Assembly: GCA_900548535.1 (NCBI GenBank)
Contig: URLG01000002.1
Span: 1-64,000 of the forward strand
Direction of reading: 5' to 3'
Source of the DNA: Candidatus Segatella intestinihominis
GTDB lineage: Bacteria; Bacteroidota; Bacteroidia; Bacteroidales; Bacteroidaceae
DNA: 64,000 nt
Shown here: positions 7,879 through 16,290 of the stretch, piece by piece
Position numbering within the stretch: position 1 is the first letter of the stretch
Layout of the letters: each line of letters starts with the position of its first letter
Translations under genes and position numbers: made by a program
The notes under the pieces: generated by a model
The model's input: the letters and a program-made list of their open reading frames with translations, nothing else
Told to the model about the DNA's origin: nothing
Database searches by the model: none

Positions 7879-7895
7879 GGAGGCGCAAAGCCTCC
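7879..7895 (-). terminator. Hairpin downstream of the recombinase genes
   Basis: GGAGGC-GCAAA-GCCTCC lies 25 bp beyond the stop of the proximal tyrosine recombinase. A compact GC-rich stem fits a transcript end for the minus-strand recombinase operon, although the uridine tract is poor. Confidence 0.5.
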
Positions 7896-7919
7896 AAGGA
7901 ACGGCTCATGATGGCTTCG

Positions 7920-9116
7920 CTATGCCATTAGGTTCTTGTTTTGTTCTCTTTTGGCAATGAGCTTGTCCATGTCGCTTGAGATTTTCTGCTCCGTCACTTG
8001 CGCATAGACCTGTGTGCTTGTGATGTCAGCGTGCCCCATCATCTTCGCTATGCTACCGATGGGAATGCCTTCGTTGAGCATCAAGACTCCAAACGTATGA
8101 CGGCTGGCGTGAAAGCCTAACTTGGAGCTGATGCCAAGCATTACTCCAAGGGTATGCACATCATTGTAGATGTCTTTCTTATCGCCCAAAGGGAACACTG
8201 GCTTGCTATCATCTGTTGTGTTGTAAAGCGAGAGAATCTTCTCCGCTATCGGGTGGATGGGCACAAAGAACTCTACTCCTGTTTTCTCCCTTTCATTTCT
8301 GATATACTTTCTGCCCTCGGAGTTCTCACTGATATGGTGAGGGTACAGTTTCTTTACATCTATATAGGATAAGGAGGTGAGCGAGGCAAAAATGAAACAT
8401 CTGCGTGCTAGCTCCGTTCGCTCGTCAGCCATCGGGGTAGAGAGCATCTTGATGAAGTCTGCCTTGCTGATATGGGTCATCTTCGGGGCTGCCTTCTTCT
8501 CATACCCTATCTTGGCTATGGGATTGAAGCGGATAATGCTCCTGTCCACTGCCTTGTACATCAACATGTTCAGCCAGAGAAGGCAATGGTTCACGTAGCT
8601 GTCGATACGTCCCTGGTCTCGTTTCAGGAATAGCTTGTATTCCTCCCCGAAATTCTCGTCTATGTCCTTAAAGGCGATGTCGTCCTTCTCCAACGAATGG
8701 ACAAAGGCTCTCAGGTTCTTCTGCCATGTCCGCTTGTGCAGAAAGGTCTGTCTGGCTTTTGAGGTTCGATACCATTCCACGATGGTATCACCAAAGTTCA
8801 GCAAGAACCTTCCTGTCGTGTCCTTGTCCTTCAACACAGCCTTCAGTATTTCCACGGTGATGATGCCGTTGGTGGTAAGAAGTGAGTTGTATTTATCCTT
8901 GACCTCAGCAAGGAAACTTGCCAATCGTCCGTTGTCCCTTGCGTTCCGTACCTCTCCCTTCTTGGCGTTCCACTCCTGTGGGGTACAGGATATGCCTGTG
9001 GAAATGGCTGTGCTTTTGCCGTCAACGGTGATGCGGCAAAGTATGTTGGCTGTTCCGTCTGCCTTCACCTTCTGTCTGTTGATGTAAGGCAAAATTGAAA
9101 ATGTACTTCTGCTCAT
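7920..9116 (-). CDS. Tyrosine recombinase (IntDOT-like site-specific integrase)
   Basis: This 398-residue integrase has an arm-DNA-binding domain (from MSRSTFSILPYIN), a SAM-like core-binding domain (about 100-200) and a C-terminal catalytic domain. It retains HASRHTFG (HxxR), MMGHADI and the nucleophile Tyr in TSTQVYAQV. The first catalytic arginine of classical recombinases is missing: the segment reads SLTSLSYIDV, with Ser at that place, as known for IntDOT of CTnDOT. The ATG at 9116 is preferred because it opens the conserved arm domain; the open frame extends to 9239 over the neighbouring gene's end. It lies 64 nt downstream of a second recombinase and is probably cotranscribed with it. 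Confidence 0.92.
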   Translation of the reverse strand: MSRSTFSILPYINRQKVKADGTANILCRITVDGKSTAISTGISCTPQEWNAKKGEVRNARDNGRLASFLAEVKDKYNSLLTTNGIITVEILKAVLKDKDTTGRFLLNFGDTIVEWYRTSKARQTFLHKRTWQKNLRAFVHSLEKDDIAFKDIDENFGEEYKLFLKRDQGRIDSYVNHCLLWLNMLMYKAVDRSIIRFNPIAKIGYEKKAAPKMTHISKADFIKMLSTPMADERTELARRCFIFASLTSLSYIDVKKLYPHHISENSEGRKYIRNEREKTGVEFFVPIHPIAEKILSLYNTTDDSKPVFPLGDKKDIYNDVHTLGVMLGISSKLGFHASRHTFGVLMLNEGIPIGSIAKMMGHADITSTQVYAQVTEQKISSDMDKLIAKREQNKNLMA

Positions 9117-9180
9117 AGTTGTTGTCCTTATAATATAATAATGTAGTTGAAACTGTAAAAAGAAAAGTTGAAAGCCTTGT

Positions 9181-10413
9181 TCATAATGCGAGAATAAAGT
9201 CCTTCTCGGTTGCAGCGATGAACTTGTCCATGTCCTCAAACAGCTTCTTTTGGGTCACTCTCGCATACCGCTGCGTCATCTTCACATCCTTGTGACCGAG
9301 CATCTTGCAGATGGTCTCCATCGGCACACCAGCCTCCAGCGTAATGAGGCTGGCGAACGAGTGTCGTCCCGAATGGTAGGAATAGGTCTTGCTCGTTTCC
9401 GCCAACTTGCAGATGGTGATGAGATCGATACGAACACGATTCGTGCTCAGCAATGGGAAAAGGGTATCTCTTGCTTCGTCCTCGTATTTCGCCATCAGCT
9501 CCAACGCCTCGGGCAGGAGTTTCACCCTGGCAAGTGTTCCGGTCTTCTTGCGGTTATAGACGAGCCATTTGTCACCATCCTCCAACACCTTGACATTGGC
9601 TTTCGTGATGGAAACGGTGTCTATGAAGGCTGTTCCTGCATAGCAGGCGAAAAGAAACAGGTCACGGCTAACGGATAGTCTCGGCTTGTCTTCGGGCAGT
9701 TCCACATCACGGATTTTTATGAAATCAGACATGCTGAGAGCCTTGGGTGTCGTAACCCTTGGAGTGCCAACCCGATAATGGGCGAACAGCAGGTTCTTGC
9801 ACAAGCCTCGCTCAAAGGCGATGCGGCACATCTTCTTGAAGAGCGACACATAGATGGTGATGGTTCCTGATGAAAAGCCTTTCTCGTCAAGCAAGTAATG
9901 GTGAAAGTCACTGATGAAAGGCTCGGTCAGCTGTCCGAAAGCCAAATCAGTCAACCTATACTTCTCCCCGATGAACTCAGCGAGATTCTTGCGAATCTTT
10001 CTGTAAGTCCAGACACTGCTCTTCGACATATCGATGCCCTCATGGGTGCTGAGTTCACTGATATGCTCGTCCACGAAGGAGAGAAGGGTGGTCTGTGTCT
10101 TGACGCTGCCCTGCAAAGCCTCCTTGACATCCTTAGCCTCGAAGTCCGTTCTCTTTTCCACAAGCACATCGAATGCCTTTTGGATGGAAAGCAACAACTG
10201 CTCGATGTCCTTGTTGGTTTCCACGGCTTCCTTGCTCTTGCCCTCCAATCGGCTGGCACGAGGATTCCAAAGCGATGGAGTGCAAGACAACTTGCAGGAG
10301 AACTGCGCCATAGTCCTATTCACCGTGATGCGTCCCATGATGGGAGCTTTTCCATTCTTGTCCATTCCGCTCTTTTTTAGGTAGAGCAACACCTTGAATT
10401 TTTCGATTTTCAT
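9181..10413 (-). CDS. Tyrosine recombinase (second integrase)
   Basis: This 410-residue protein (start at MKIEKFK, 10413) has the same three-domain plan: arm-binding (VLLYLKKSG...GRITVNRT), core-binding (about 110-215) and catalytic. HSGRHSFASL, MLGHKDVKMTQRYARV and the terminal helix EDMDKFIA are intact. The segment normally carrying the first catalytic Arg reads FACYAGTAFIDTV and lacks it. Tandem tyrosine recombinases beside two HTH genes are a usual end module of Bacteroidota conjugative or mobilisable elements. A promoter lies just upstream (10435-10442). The distal attachment end of any such element is not in the window, so the boundary is unknown. Confidence 0.92.
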   Translation of the reverse strand: MKIEKFKVLLYLKKSGMDKNGKAPIMGRITVNRTMAQFSCKLSCTPSLWNPRASRLEGKSKEAVETNKDIEQLLLSIQKAFDVLVEKRTDFEAKDVKEALQGSVKTQTTLLSFVDEHISELSTHEGIDMSKSSVWTYRKIRKNLAEFIGEKYRLTDLAFGQLTEPFISDFHHYLLDEKGFSSGTITIYVSLFKKMCRIAFERGLCKNLLFAHYRVGTPRVTTPKALSMSDFIKIRDVELPEDKPRLSVSRDLFLFACYAGTAFIDTVSITKANVKVLEDGDKWLVYNRKKTGTLARVKLLPEALELMAKYEDEARDTLFPLLSTNRVRIDLITICKLAETSKTYSYHSGRHSFASLITLEAGVPMETICKMLGHKDVKMTQRYARVTQKKLFEDMDKFIAATEKDFILAL

Positions 10414-10434
10414 AACGCTTACATTTTGAGTGTG

Positions 10435-10442
10435 CAAATATA
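10435..10442 (-). promoter_or_regulatory. -7 element TATATTTG for the recombinase operon
   Basis: The minus strand reads TATATTTG 22 bp upstream of the ATG at 10413. No -33 element is seen at standard spacing. Confidence 0.5.
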
Positions 10443-10505
10443 ATCATTTTGTAAGCGTTCCTTGATACGCAAAACATTGAGAATCAGCGCAATAAAATCC
10501 GTTGA

Positions 10506-10631
10506 TGCACAAAGTTGCCTTTCCGCATTGTTACCTGCTTTGCATAGGTAACTGTGACTCACGATTTAGTAACTGAACTACTTCAATATTCCTCACTCGC
10601 TTGCTTTATGGCGATTTGGCAACTTTGTGCA
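10506..10631. repeat. Nested inverted repeats beside the integrase (candidate att region)
   Basis: TGCACAAAGTTGCC (10506-10519) is repeated exactly in inverted orientation at 10618-10631. Inside lies a second stem, GTTACCT (10530-10536) with AGGTAAC (10546-10552). The position directly upstream of the recombinase promoter suits recombinase binding or an attachment site. Confidence 0.5.
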
Positions 10632-10858
10632 AATCTGCTCATTCCCAACTGTTTACGTTCCAACCTCTCTTATTCTCCTTTGGCTGCTTTAGAGCTTTAT
10701 GTTAAGAAAACTAACTCATAGTTTTAACACTCCTAACTCTATGAGTTATGGGGAAGAAAACTATGAGTTATTAAGCAAGAAACTATATATCTGAGAAGAA
10801 GTAGTTCTCCCCCATAGCAGCCGGCTATTAGCAAGAAATACTGAACGAAAAAATATAT

Positions 10859-10967
10859 GGGACAAATTGAATTTGTCCCGTCCCAATGTCCCAGACTCGA
10901 TAACTCATAGAATATCAACACATTAGATAGTGACGGGACAAACTTTGGGACAAATTGAATTTGTCCC
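10859..10967. repeat. Two copies of a 21-bp palindrome
   Basis: GGGACAAATT-G-AATTTGTCCC occurs at 10859-10879 and identically at 10947-10967, 88 bp apart start to start. Partial copies (GGGACAAAC near 10935, GTCCCGTCCC near 10875) flank them. The right copy ends 18 bp from the ATPase stop codon, so it may also act as a terminator. Confidence 0.65.
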
Positions 10968-10984
10968 ATGTTTTTTCTTACACC

Positions 10985-12271
10985 TTATTTCATTTTTCCC
11001 ATTTCCACGACCCAGTCATACACAGGTCGTATCTTGATATCCTGCCCATACTCCGTCACTTGATTATATTCATGGTCAGTGAGCAGTAGCAAGTCTGTGC
11101 ATTGAGTCTTGCGATACGCCAAGAGCAAACCATCTATCTCACGCTTACGAGTCTTGGGCGAAGAGATGTCATACGAAACCTGGATAGCTTGTTTCACCTG
11201 ATTGTTTTTACAAACTACGAAATCACATTCTCCCGAACGGTCGTTCAGATAATAGATGTCATAACCTTGCGGCTTATAAGTTCTTATCAACTGCAAATAG
11301 ACGATGGTTTCCAATCTCCACCCCAGATTCTCTCCTACCAAGGCATTGTCTCGCTGATTCATCAAGGCAACATCTACAGGATACACTTTCTCCTTCGTGA
11401 TTCTCATCTTGCTTTTGGGAGAATACTTCTGTAGTCCTAAGAGCAGATAAGCCTGTTTCATATATCCGATGTAATTCCTGATTGTATGTTCCGATTTTAC
11501 CCCCAATGTCTCCGAGAGTTCAGAAGAGGATACGATGACAGGAGATACATTGAGAAGATGATTGGTCAACAATTCAAAAGTAGCACGATAAGATATATTG
11601 AAACGTTGCTCAATGTCTCTCTGTAAGATATTGTTAACCAAGTCTTTTACATATGATTGATGTTCAGCAAAGGCAAGTAGTTCTGGAAATCCTCCCTGCC
11701 TCAGATAATCATCGAATGCAGCTCTTCTAAAGGCTATTTTTTTAGTGCTGACGCCATCCACATCCACTTGTTTCATCAAGCAATATTCATAGAAAGAAAA
11801 CGGATAGAGAGGTATTTCCTTGTTTCGCCCAGATAGATAAGTAGCAAGATCGCTACTCAAGAGCTTGGCATTAGAACCCGTAACAATGACGTGTATTCGC
11901 TTGCGAAGCATACGGTTCACAAAGAGATGCCAGCCCTCTACATTCTGTATCTCGTCCAGAAAAAGATAATCAAAGTTGCGATATATCTTATACAACACTT
12001 CCAAGATGTCGTTCAAGTCTTCTGCCTTGACGTTAGCCAAACGTTCATCATCAAAATCGACATAAGCATACTTTACCTTAGCATTCTCCAAAGCTTGGAA
12101 ACAGAGCGTAGATTTGCCACTACGACGCACACCTACCACTACCTGAACCTGTGTACTGCTCAAGTCTATCATCGCCTCTTCTTGTCGATGACACAATATT
12201 TCGCCTTTTCGCATCTCCAAATCTTCCTGTTGATCCGAGAGTATCTGTTCTAAATTTCTCTTATCTATCAT
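10985..12271 (-). CDS. AAA-14/DUF4143 family ATPase
   Basis: This 428-residue protein (start at MIDKRNLEQIL, 12271) is of the widespread AAA_14 plus DUF4143 type. A Walker A segment GVRRSGKST lies near residue 48, with Walker B YLFLDEIQN, sensor-like VIVTGSNAKLL and an SGRN...PFSFYEY motif. A winged-helix region and the C-terminal DUF4143 nuclease-like part carry SGECDFVV. These proteins are common, often plasmid- or island-associated, and their function is largely unknown. The ORF extends to 12313, but the -7 element at 12295-12302 makes the 12271 ATG more likely. Three direct repeats lie upstream. Confidence 0.9.
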   Translation of the reverse strand: MIDKRNLEQILSDQQEDLEMRKGEILCHRQEEAMIDLSSTQVQVVVGVRRSGKSTLCFQALENAKVKYAYVDFDDERLANVKAEDLNDILEVLYKIYRNFDYLFLDEIQNVEGWHLFVNRMLRKRIHVIVTGSNAKLLSSDLATYLSGRNKEIPLYPFSFYEYCLMKQVDVDGVSTKKIAFRRAAFDDYLRQGGFPELLAFAEHQSYVKDLVNNILQRDIEQRFNISYRATFELLTNHLLNVSPVIVSSSELSETLGVKSEHTIRNYIGYMKQAYLLLGLQKYSPKSKMRITKEKVYPVDVALMNQRDNALVGENLGWRLETIVYLQLIRTYKPQGYDIYYLNDRSGECDFVVCKNNQVKQAIQVSYDISSPKTRKREIDGLLLAYRKTQCTDLLLLTDHEYNQVTEYGQDIKIRPVYDWVVEMGKMK

Positions 12272-12294
12272 AATAACTTTCTCTTTATAGGGTG

Positions 12295-12302
12295 CAAAGA
12301 TA
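12295..12302 (-). promoter_or_regulatory. -7 element TATCTTTG of the ATPase gene
   Basis: The minus strand reads TATCTTTGC 24 bp upstream of the ATG at 12271. No -33 TTG is present; instead a direct-repeat unit (12318-12334) occupies that position. Confidence 0.55.
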
Positions 12303-12317
12303 AGAAAAAACAATGAA

Positions 12318-12437
12318 GAATGCCTTATTTTGCAAGTTTTTAACTCATTAGAATGCCTTATTTTACAAAATTAAGGCATACTAAAATACCTTAGTTTACA
12401 TATTTCGGGTATTTTAGAATGCCTTATTTTACAAAAT
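12318..12437. repeat. Three direct repeats upstream of the ATPase promoter
   Basis: GAATGCCTTATTTT followed by ACAAAA or GCAA occurs at 12318-12334, 12351-12372 and 12417-12437. An inverted partial copy (TTAAGGCATAC) lies near 12371-12382. Spacing is 33 and 66 bp, about three and six helical turns. It looks like a multi-site operator. Confidence 0.6.
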
Positions 12438-12453
12438 CGCTATTTATCTATGG

Positions 12454-13497
12454 TTACTCCAGAGTTAGCCAACCATCTGACGTCCAGTTGATTCGCTTCT
12501 GCACCAAGATACTGGCACCATTCTTCGCCACACTATAGCCATGGCAGAAGAAGTAATCACCATCTGCAAAGGAATAGGCGGAGCAATGGCCCATCGCCTC
12601 ATACTCCTTCTTATCGCCCTCCAATATCAAGGTACCGCCACCTTGGAGCATCGGCTTGCCCTCCTTGTCCAAGTACGGCCCAGCCACCTGCTTGCTTCTG
12701 CCCACGGCTACGCGATAAGTACTCTTCATGCCCTGGCAGCAATAATCCCAACTCACGAAGAGATAGTAATAACCACCATGCTGCATGATGAACGGAGCCT
12801 CGATGGCATTGGTACCCGCCTCCTTGGAGGTAGGATTGCTAGGCACATCAGAGCGCTCTGGCGAATAGCGACGAGCTATGGTCACGGGCTTGGCGCCCTT
12901 CTTGGCGTGCATATTCTTATCGAGCGGTATCAGCTGAATACCATCCCAGAAGGAGCCCCAAGTCATCCAAGGCTTGCCCTTCTCATCGATGATGAAGTTA
13001 GGGTCGATGGCATTCCAGTTGTCACGACTGCCCTTCGAAGCCACGATGCAGCCCTCATCCTTCCAGCCATTCTTGTCGGCTAAGCTCTTGTTGCTCAGGA
13101 GTCCGATGGCAGAAGTATTCTTGCCAAAGGTAGAGCAAGAATAAGCCATATACCATTTGCCACGATACTTGATCACGTCTGGAGCCCAGATATGATTTTC
13201 GAAGCCCGGCACGCTATCGTGTGTCCAAGCCGGAATCTTACCATTGGGCAATACGCCCTCCCGGCTCAATGTCCAGTGCTGTCGGTCCTGGGAAGTCATC
13301 TGCGTGATACCATGCCCCGTGCAGTAGAGATAATAAGTACCGTTTTCGCATGCCATCACTGGGTCGTGGACAAACGGAGTGTCCACCACCACAGGCTCTT
13401 GGGCAACGGGTGATTGGGCATGGGCGATGCTACTGCCTATTACAGAAGGAGCAGCAATGATGATTGCTGCTCCCAAAAGTATTCTAGATATATTCAT
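12454..13497 (-). CDS. GH43 endo-1,5-alpha-L-arabinanase (GH43_5 type)
   Basis: A secreted 347-residue enzyme with a signal peptide ending SIAHAQ. It has a single five-bladed propeller with the GH43 acids visible: Asp45 (VHDPV), Asp165 (NAIDPNF) and Glu233 (AIEAPF). The motifs WAPDVI, GSFWDGIQL and GGGT.IL match endo-arabinanases, which hydrolyse internal alpha-1,5 bonds of arabinan. It is the last gene of the minus-strand locus, 11 nt after the larger GH43 gene, and probably acts in the periplasm or at the cell surface on arabinan bound by the SusC/SusD complex. No side-chain arabinofuranosidase (GH51) is present nearby, so the locus is minimal. Confidence 0.88.
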   Translation of the reverse strand: MNISRILLGAAIIIAAPSVIGSSIAHAQSPVAQEPVVVDTPFVHDPVMACENGTYYLYCTGHGITQMTSQDRQHWTLSREGVLPNGKIPAWTHDSVPGFENHIWAPDVIKYRGKWYMAYSCSTFGKNTSAIGLLSNKSLADKNGWKDEGCIVASKGSRDNWNAIDPNFIIDEKGKPWMTWGSFWDGIQLIPLDKNMHAKKGAKPVTIARRYSPERSDVPSNPTSKEAGTNAIEAPFIMQHGGYYYLFVSWDYCCQGMKSTYRVAVGRSKQVAGPYLDKEGKPMLQGGGTLILEGDKKEYEAMGHCSAYSFADGDYFFCHGYSVAKNGASILVQKRINWTSDGWLTLE

Positions 13498-13508
13498 AAA
13501 TAAATATC

Positions 13509-16178
13509 TTACTGATTTACAAACTTCTTACCATTCACAATCACTACACCCTTGTAGCTCTTGTCTACCTGCTGACCTGCCAGGTTGTACCACTTGCCAT
13601 CACCTACCTTATTAGTAGTGATCACTGGGTTAGCAATACCTGTTGGAACCAAAGATGAACCATCGATGTAAGAGCCCTCGTTAACGAAGAACAAGGTAAT
13701 ATCACTAGGCTTATTACTTATTGTAGTAGTGAATGAATAGTTATAAACCTTCTTTGAAGTGGTAGTGATGGTAGAAGTCATGGTAAACTTACCATTATTA
13801 TCATAACTTACCGTCATATCTACCAAAGAACCATTCATATCTTGACAGAACACTGCTCCATCATTGGAGAAATCAAAGTCTGATGTACAACCTGTATTGC
13901 TAACTGTCGTATTGTTCCAGTTATCATTGCGAATACCAAAGTACTCTACATAGCCAGAAGTATGATGGGTTTTGTTAGCTCCATACAAGCACCAGTTGCA
14001 CCAGTTATGGGCTGCATTGCTATAGTTATAGAACTTAAACTGAGCCTTGCTACCCTTCTTCAATGTATAGTTCTCTTTAGAAAAGTTGCTCCACCATTCT
14101 GCTGTTGTATTCTTGGATGTAGATACTGGATAATATACAGGAGTCTCCTCCTCTACATCAGCATCTATGGTGAGGTCGAAATCCTGTACATAGTAGTAAT
14201 CATCCTTAGAGATGGTCATGGTCAATGTTACATCGCCCTTACCCTTCACCTTGCCATCATCGGTCAATACCGATGTATCGCTAGACTTCCAAGAGACATT
14301 AGCACCCATCAAGCCCTGTGTTGGCAATTCAGGAGCCTCGGTCAAGGTTTCACCGCCATCGAATGGCAACTTCAATCTGTTGATGGTATATTTGATGGCA
14401 GCCTTTGCATCAGCCTTTACAGCCCAAACTTCCTGCTGAGCAGTATAGTTGTTCTGTCCCATAGTCTTGCTGCCGTCTGATGAAGACAATGCAGAGATGG
14501 CAAGAGCTGGGATGTTGGTATAGTCGATGGTCTGCTTAACCAATATACCACGATAGGTTACACCGCCGATGGTGAGGTGGATAAAGTCAGTGCCTGCTGT
14601 ACGCTTCCAAGTACCTTCCTCGCTACCTGTGATGGTACCATCCTCATGGAGGGTGATGTTAACTGGAGTCTCATAAGCCTTGGCTTTTGTGTTCTGACCA
14701 TACTGATGGCGCATAAATTGGTAATCGCCAGCTATCTCGCTATCCTTGACAGAAGCCTTGGATGCGATGTCAGAATGGGTAACAGTCTCGCCATCAAACT
14801 CGAATGGAGCTGCCATCAACCAGCCCTCGTCATTGAGGAAGAGCTGATGAACACGTACCTGATGACCCTCGCCACCATTACTGAAACGAGTATGATAAAC
14901 TACGAATGCACGTCCCTGCTTGTCGATGAAGGCAGAATTATGTCCCTGTGCTATCTCAGCACCCGACATGGCATCCCACTTATAGCCACCGAAGATCAAT
15001 ACGCCACGGTTATCAGTTGTAGTAGAACTATAGTTCATCTTATAACTATTATAAACGGCAGAAGTACCATTGCAATCTACGAATGGACCGTCAGGATTAT
15101 CAGAGCGGAAGATGCGCATCTGATAACCACCATCACTAGTCAAGCCACCATAGCTCATGAAGAGGAAGTAATACTTGCCAATCTTCTGGATATAACTAGC
15201 CTCGCCAGATACATAGTAACCACCTGCTATCTTCTTGCCGAAGTAAGGATCGCTAGTACAGTTGGCATTGGCTGCTCCAGGAGTTGTGGTAGAGCCATTC
15301 ACCTGATAAGGGAATTTATAAGAATAATCACGAAGACCATTGCTCTTGTCCAAGCGAATCATAAAGATGCCACCCGACCATGAGCCATAGCTCATCCAGA
15401 GATTGTCTTTGTCATCATAGAACACACAAGGGTCAATACAGTTTGGCCAGTATGTTCCCCACTTATCTGCTACCTGATAGCGAGCAGGGAGAGAGGTCTC
15501 GCCTGTTGCGATGGCAAAGTCAGTATGTTTCCAGTCATCTGCTGCCGCATACACATTGTGAGCGTATTTACCCTGGAAGCCAGAAAATACCACAGGTCCC
15601 TGATATACCCAAGGTCCCTCGATATTGTCGGAGGTGAAGCAAACGATGGAAGAACACCAATGATCTCCGTTCAAGCTCATATACAAGCACCACTTCTTCA
15701 TGGTCTTATTGTATATAATATCTGGAGCCCACTGATTACCCTTTACAGTATATCCCTTAGACTGCCAACCGTTTGCATTGAAGTTGCCAAACTTCTGGGT
15801 TGTTCCATTCAAGTCCTTCACTTCAGTGATGACATGTGCCTTATAAGCATCGGCATAATTAACCAATGTGCCCTGCTTGTTAGCAAAGAGGCTGTTCACA
15901 TTGCCGGTAGCCTCCTCACCAGCCTTGAAGGTGGTCCACTCCTGGTAATTGCTAGCAGTAGTGGTCTTGCCCCTGCCCAGGTGAGTGCCATATATATAAT
16001 AGGTAGGAGAGCTAGGGTTGGTGATGTCGTCCATCACGATGGAAGGGTCATGGCACACCACACGCTTATTATATGCTCTTGCCTCGTAAGCCTTGGATAA
16101 GTCATTGTCTGTGACTTGGGTCTGGGCATTGGCGCCGATGGCAGCCAATCCCATCATGGAGAGTAATAATTTCTTCAT
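13509..16178 (-). CDS. Multidomain GH43 arabinanase (GH43_4 type) with binding module and sorting tail
   Basis: This 889-residue secreted enzyme begins with a signal peptide (ending IGANAQ). The GH43 propeller spans about 35-440: Asp44 in CHDPSIV, Asp in WPNCIDPCVF and Glu in VSGEASYIQ. A beta-rich lipocalin-like domain follows (about 460-600), then an Ig-like segment (about 610-690), then a module with FYNYSNAAHNWCNWCLY, MNGSLVDMTV and a beta-sandwich pattern like the repeats of the neighbouring surface lipoprotein. The C-terminal tail, GKWYNLAGQQVDKSYKG, is of the kind seen on cell-surface proteins exported by type IX-like systems in Prevotella. It probably cleaves arabinan outside the cell. 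It is separated from the lipoprotein gene by a hairpin. Confidence 0.85.
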   Translation of the reverse strand: MKKLLLSMMGLAAIGANAQTQVTDNDLSKAYEARAYNKRVVCHDPSIVMDDITNPSSPTYYIYGTHLGRGKTTTASNYQEWTTFKAGEEATGNVNSLFANKQGTLVNYADAYKAHVITEVKDLNGTTQKFGNFNANGWQSKGYTVKGNQWAPDIIYNKTMKKWCLYMSLNGDHWCSSIVCFTSDNIEGPWVYQGPVVFSGFQGKYAHNVYAAADDWKHTDFAIATGETSLPARYQVADKWGTYWPNCIDPCVFYDDKDNLWMSYGSWSGGIFMIRLDKSNGLRDYSYKFPYQVNGSTTTPGAANANCTSDPYFGKKIAGGYYVSGEASYIQKIGKYYFLFMSYGGLTSDGGYQMRIFRSDNPDGPFVDCNGTSAVYNSYKMNYSSTTTDNRGVLIFGGYKWDAMSGAEIAQGHNSAFIDKQGRAFVVYHTRFSNGGEGHQVRVHQLFLNDEGWLMAAPFEFDGETVTHSDIASKASVKDSEIAGDYQFMRHQYGQNTKAKAYETPVNITLHEDGTITGSEEGTWKRTAGTDFIHLTIGGVTYRGILVKQTIDYTNIPALAISALSSSDGSKTMGQNNYTAQQEVWAVKADAKAAIKYTINRLKLPFDGGETLTEAPELPTQGLMGANVSWKSSDTSVLTDDGKVKGKGDVTLTMTISKDDYYYVQDFDLTIDADVEEETPVYYPVSTSKNTTAEWWSNFSKENYTLKKGSKAQFKFYNYSNAAHNWCNWCLYGANKTHHTSGYVEYFGIRNDNWNNTTVSNTGCTSDFDFSNDGAVFCQDMNGSLVDMTVSYDNNGKFTMTSTITTTSKKVYNYSFTTTISNKPSDITLFFVNEGSYIDGSSLVPTGIANPVITTNKVGDGKWYNLAGQQVDKSYKGVVIVNGKKFVNQ

Positions 16179-16222
16179 CTTTTTACGAAGTAGTTAATTT
16201 GATATTGTATTTATGAACCGAA

Positions 16223-16270
16223 AAAAGGCAAGCCTATGGAAACAACAGGGCTCCATAGGTCATGCCTTTT
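16223..16270 (-). terminator. Intercistronic hairpin between the binding lipoprotein and GH43 genes
   Basis: AAAAGGCAAGCCTATGGA (16223-16240) pairs with 16252-16270 (TCCATAGG...TGCCTTTT), with short internal mismatches. On the minus strand the stem is followed by a T run. Its place inside the operon suggests partial termination or mRNA end protection. Confidence 0.6.
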
Positions 16271-16290
16271 ATAGTATTTCAAAGATTCTC

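Larger units (their letters stand above)
10443..10984. other. Inverted-repeat-rich intergenic region
   Basis: About 540 bp between the recombinase promoter and the ATPase gene, with no credible coding sequence. It contains nested inverted repeats at 10506-10631, an inverted repeat (TAACTCATAGTTTT, 10712-10725 and 10757-10770) and two copies of a 21-bp palindrome at 10859-10879 and 10947-10967. It is a reasonable place for an attachment site and recombinase arm sites. Confidence 0.5.

Noticed and set aside
10739..10969. 76-codon minus-strand frame between the recombinase and ATPase genes
   Set aside because: It consists mainly of the two 21-bp palindromes translated, with no recognisable protein features.
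14577..15383. 268-codon plus-strand frame opposite the large GH43 gene
   Set aside because: Antisense to conserved catalytic segments of GH43; composition rich in Ile/Thr/Leu as in other shadow frames here.
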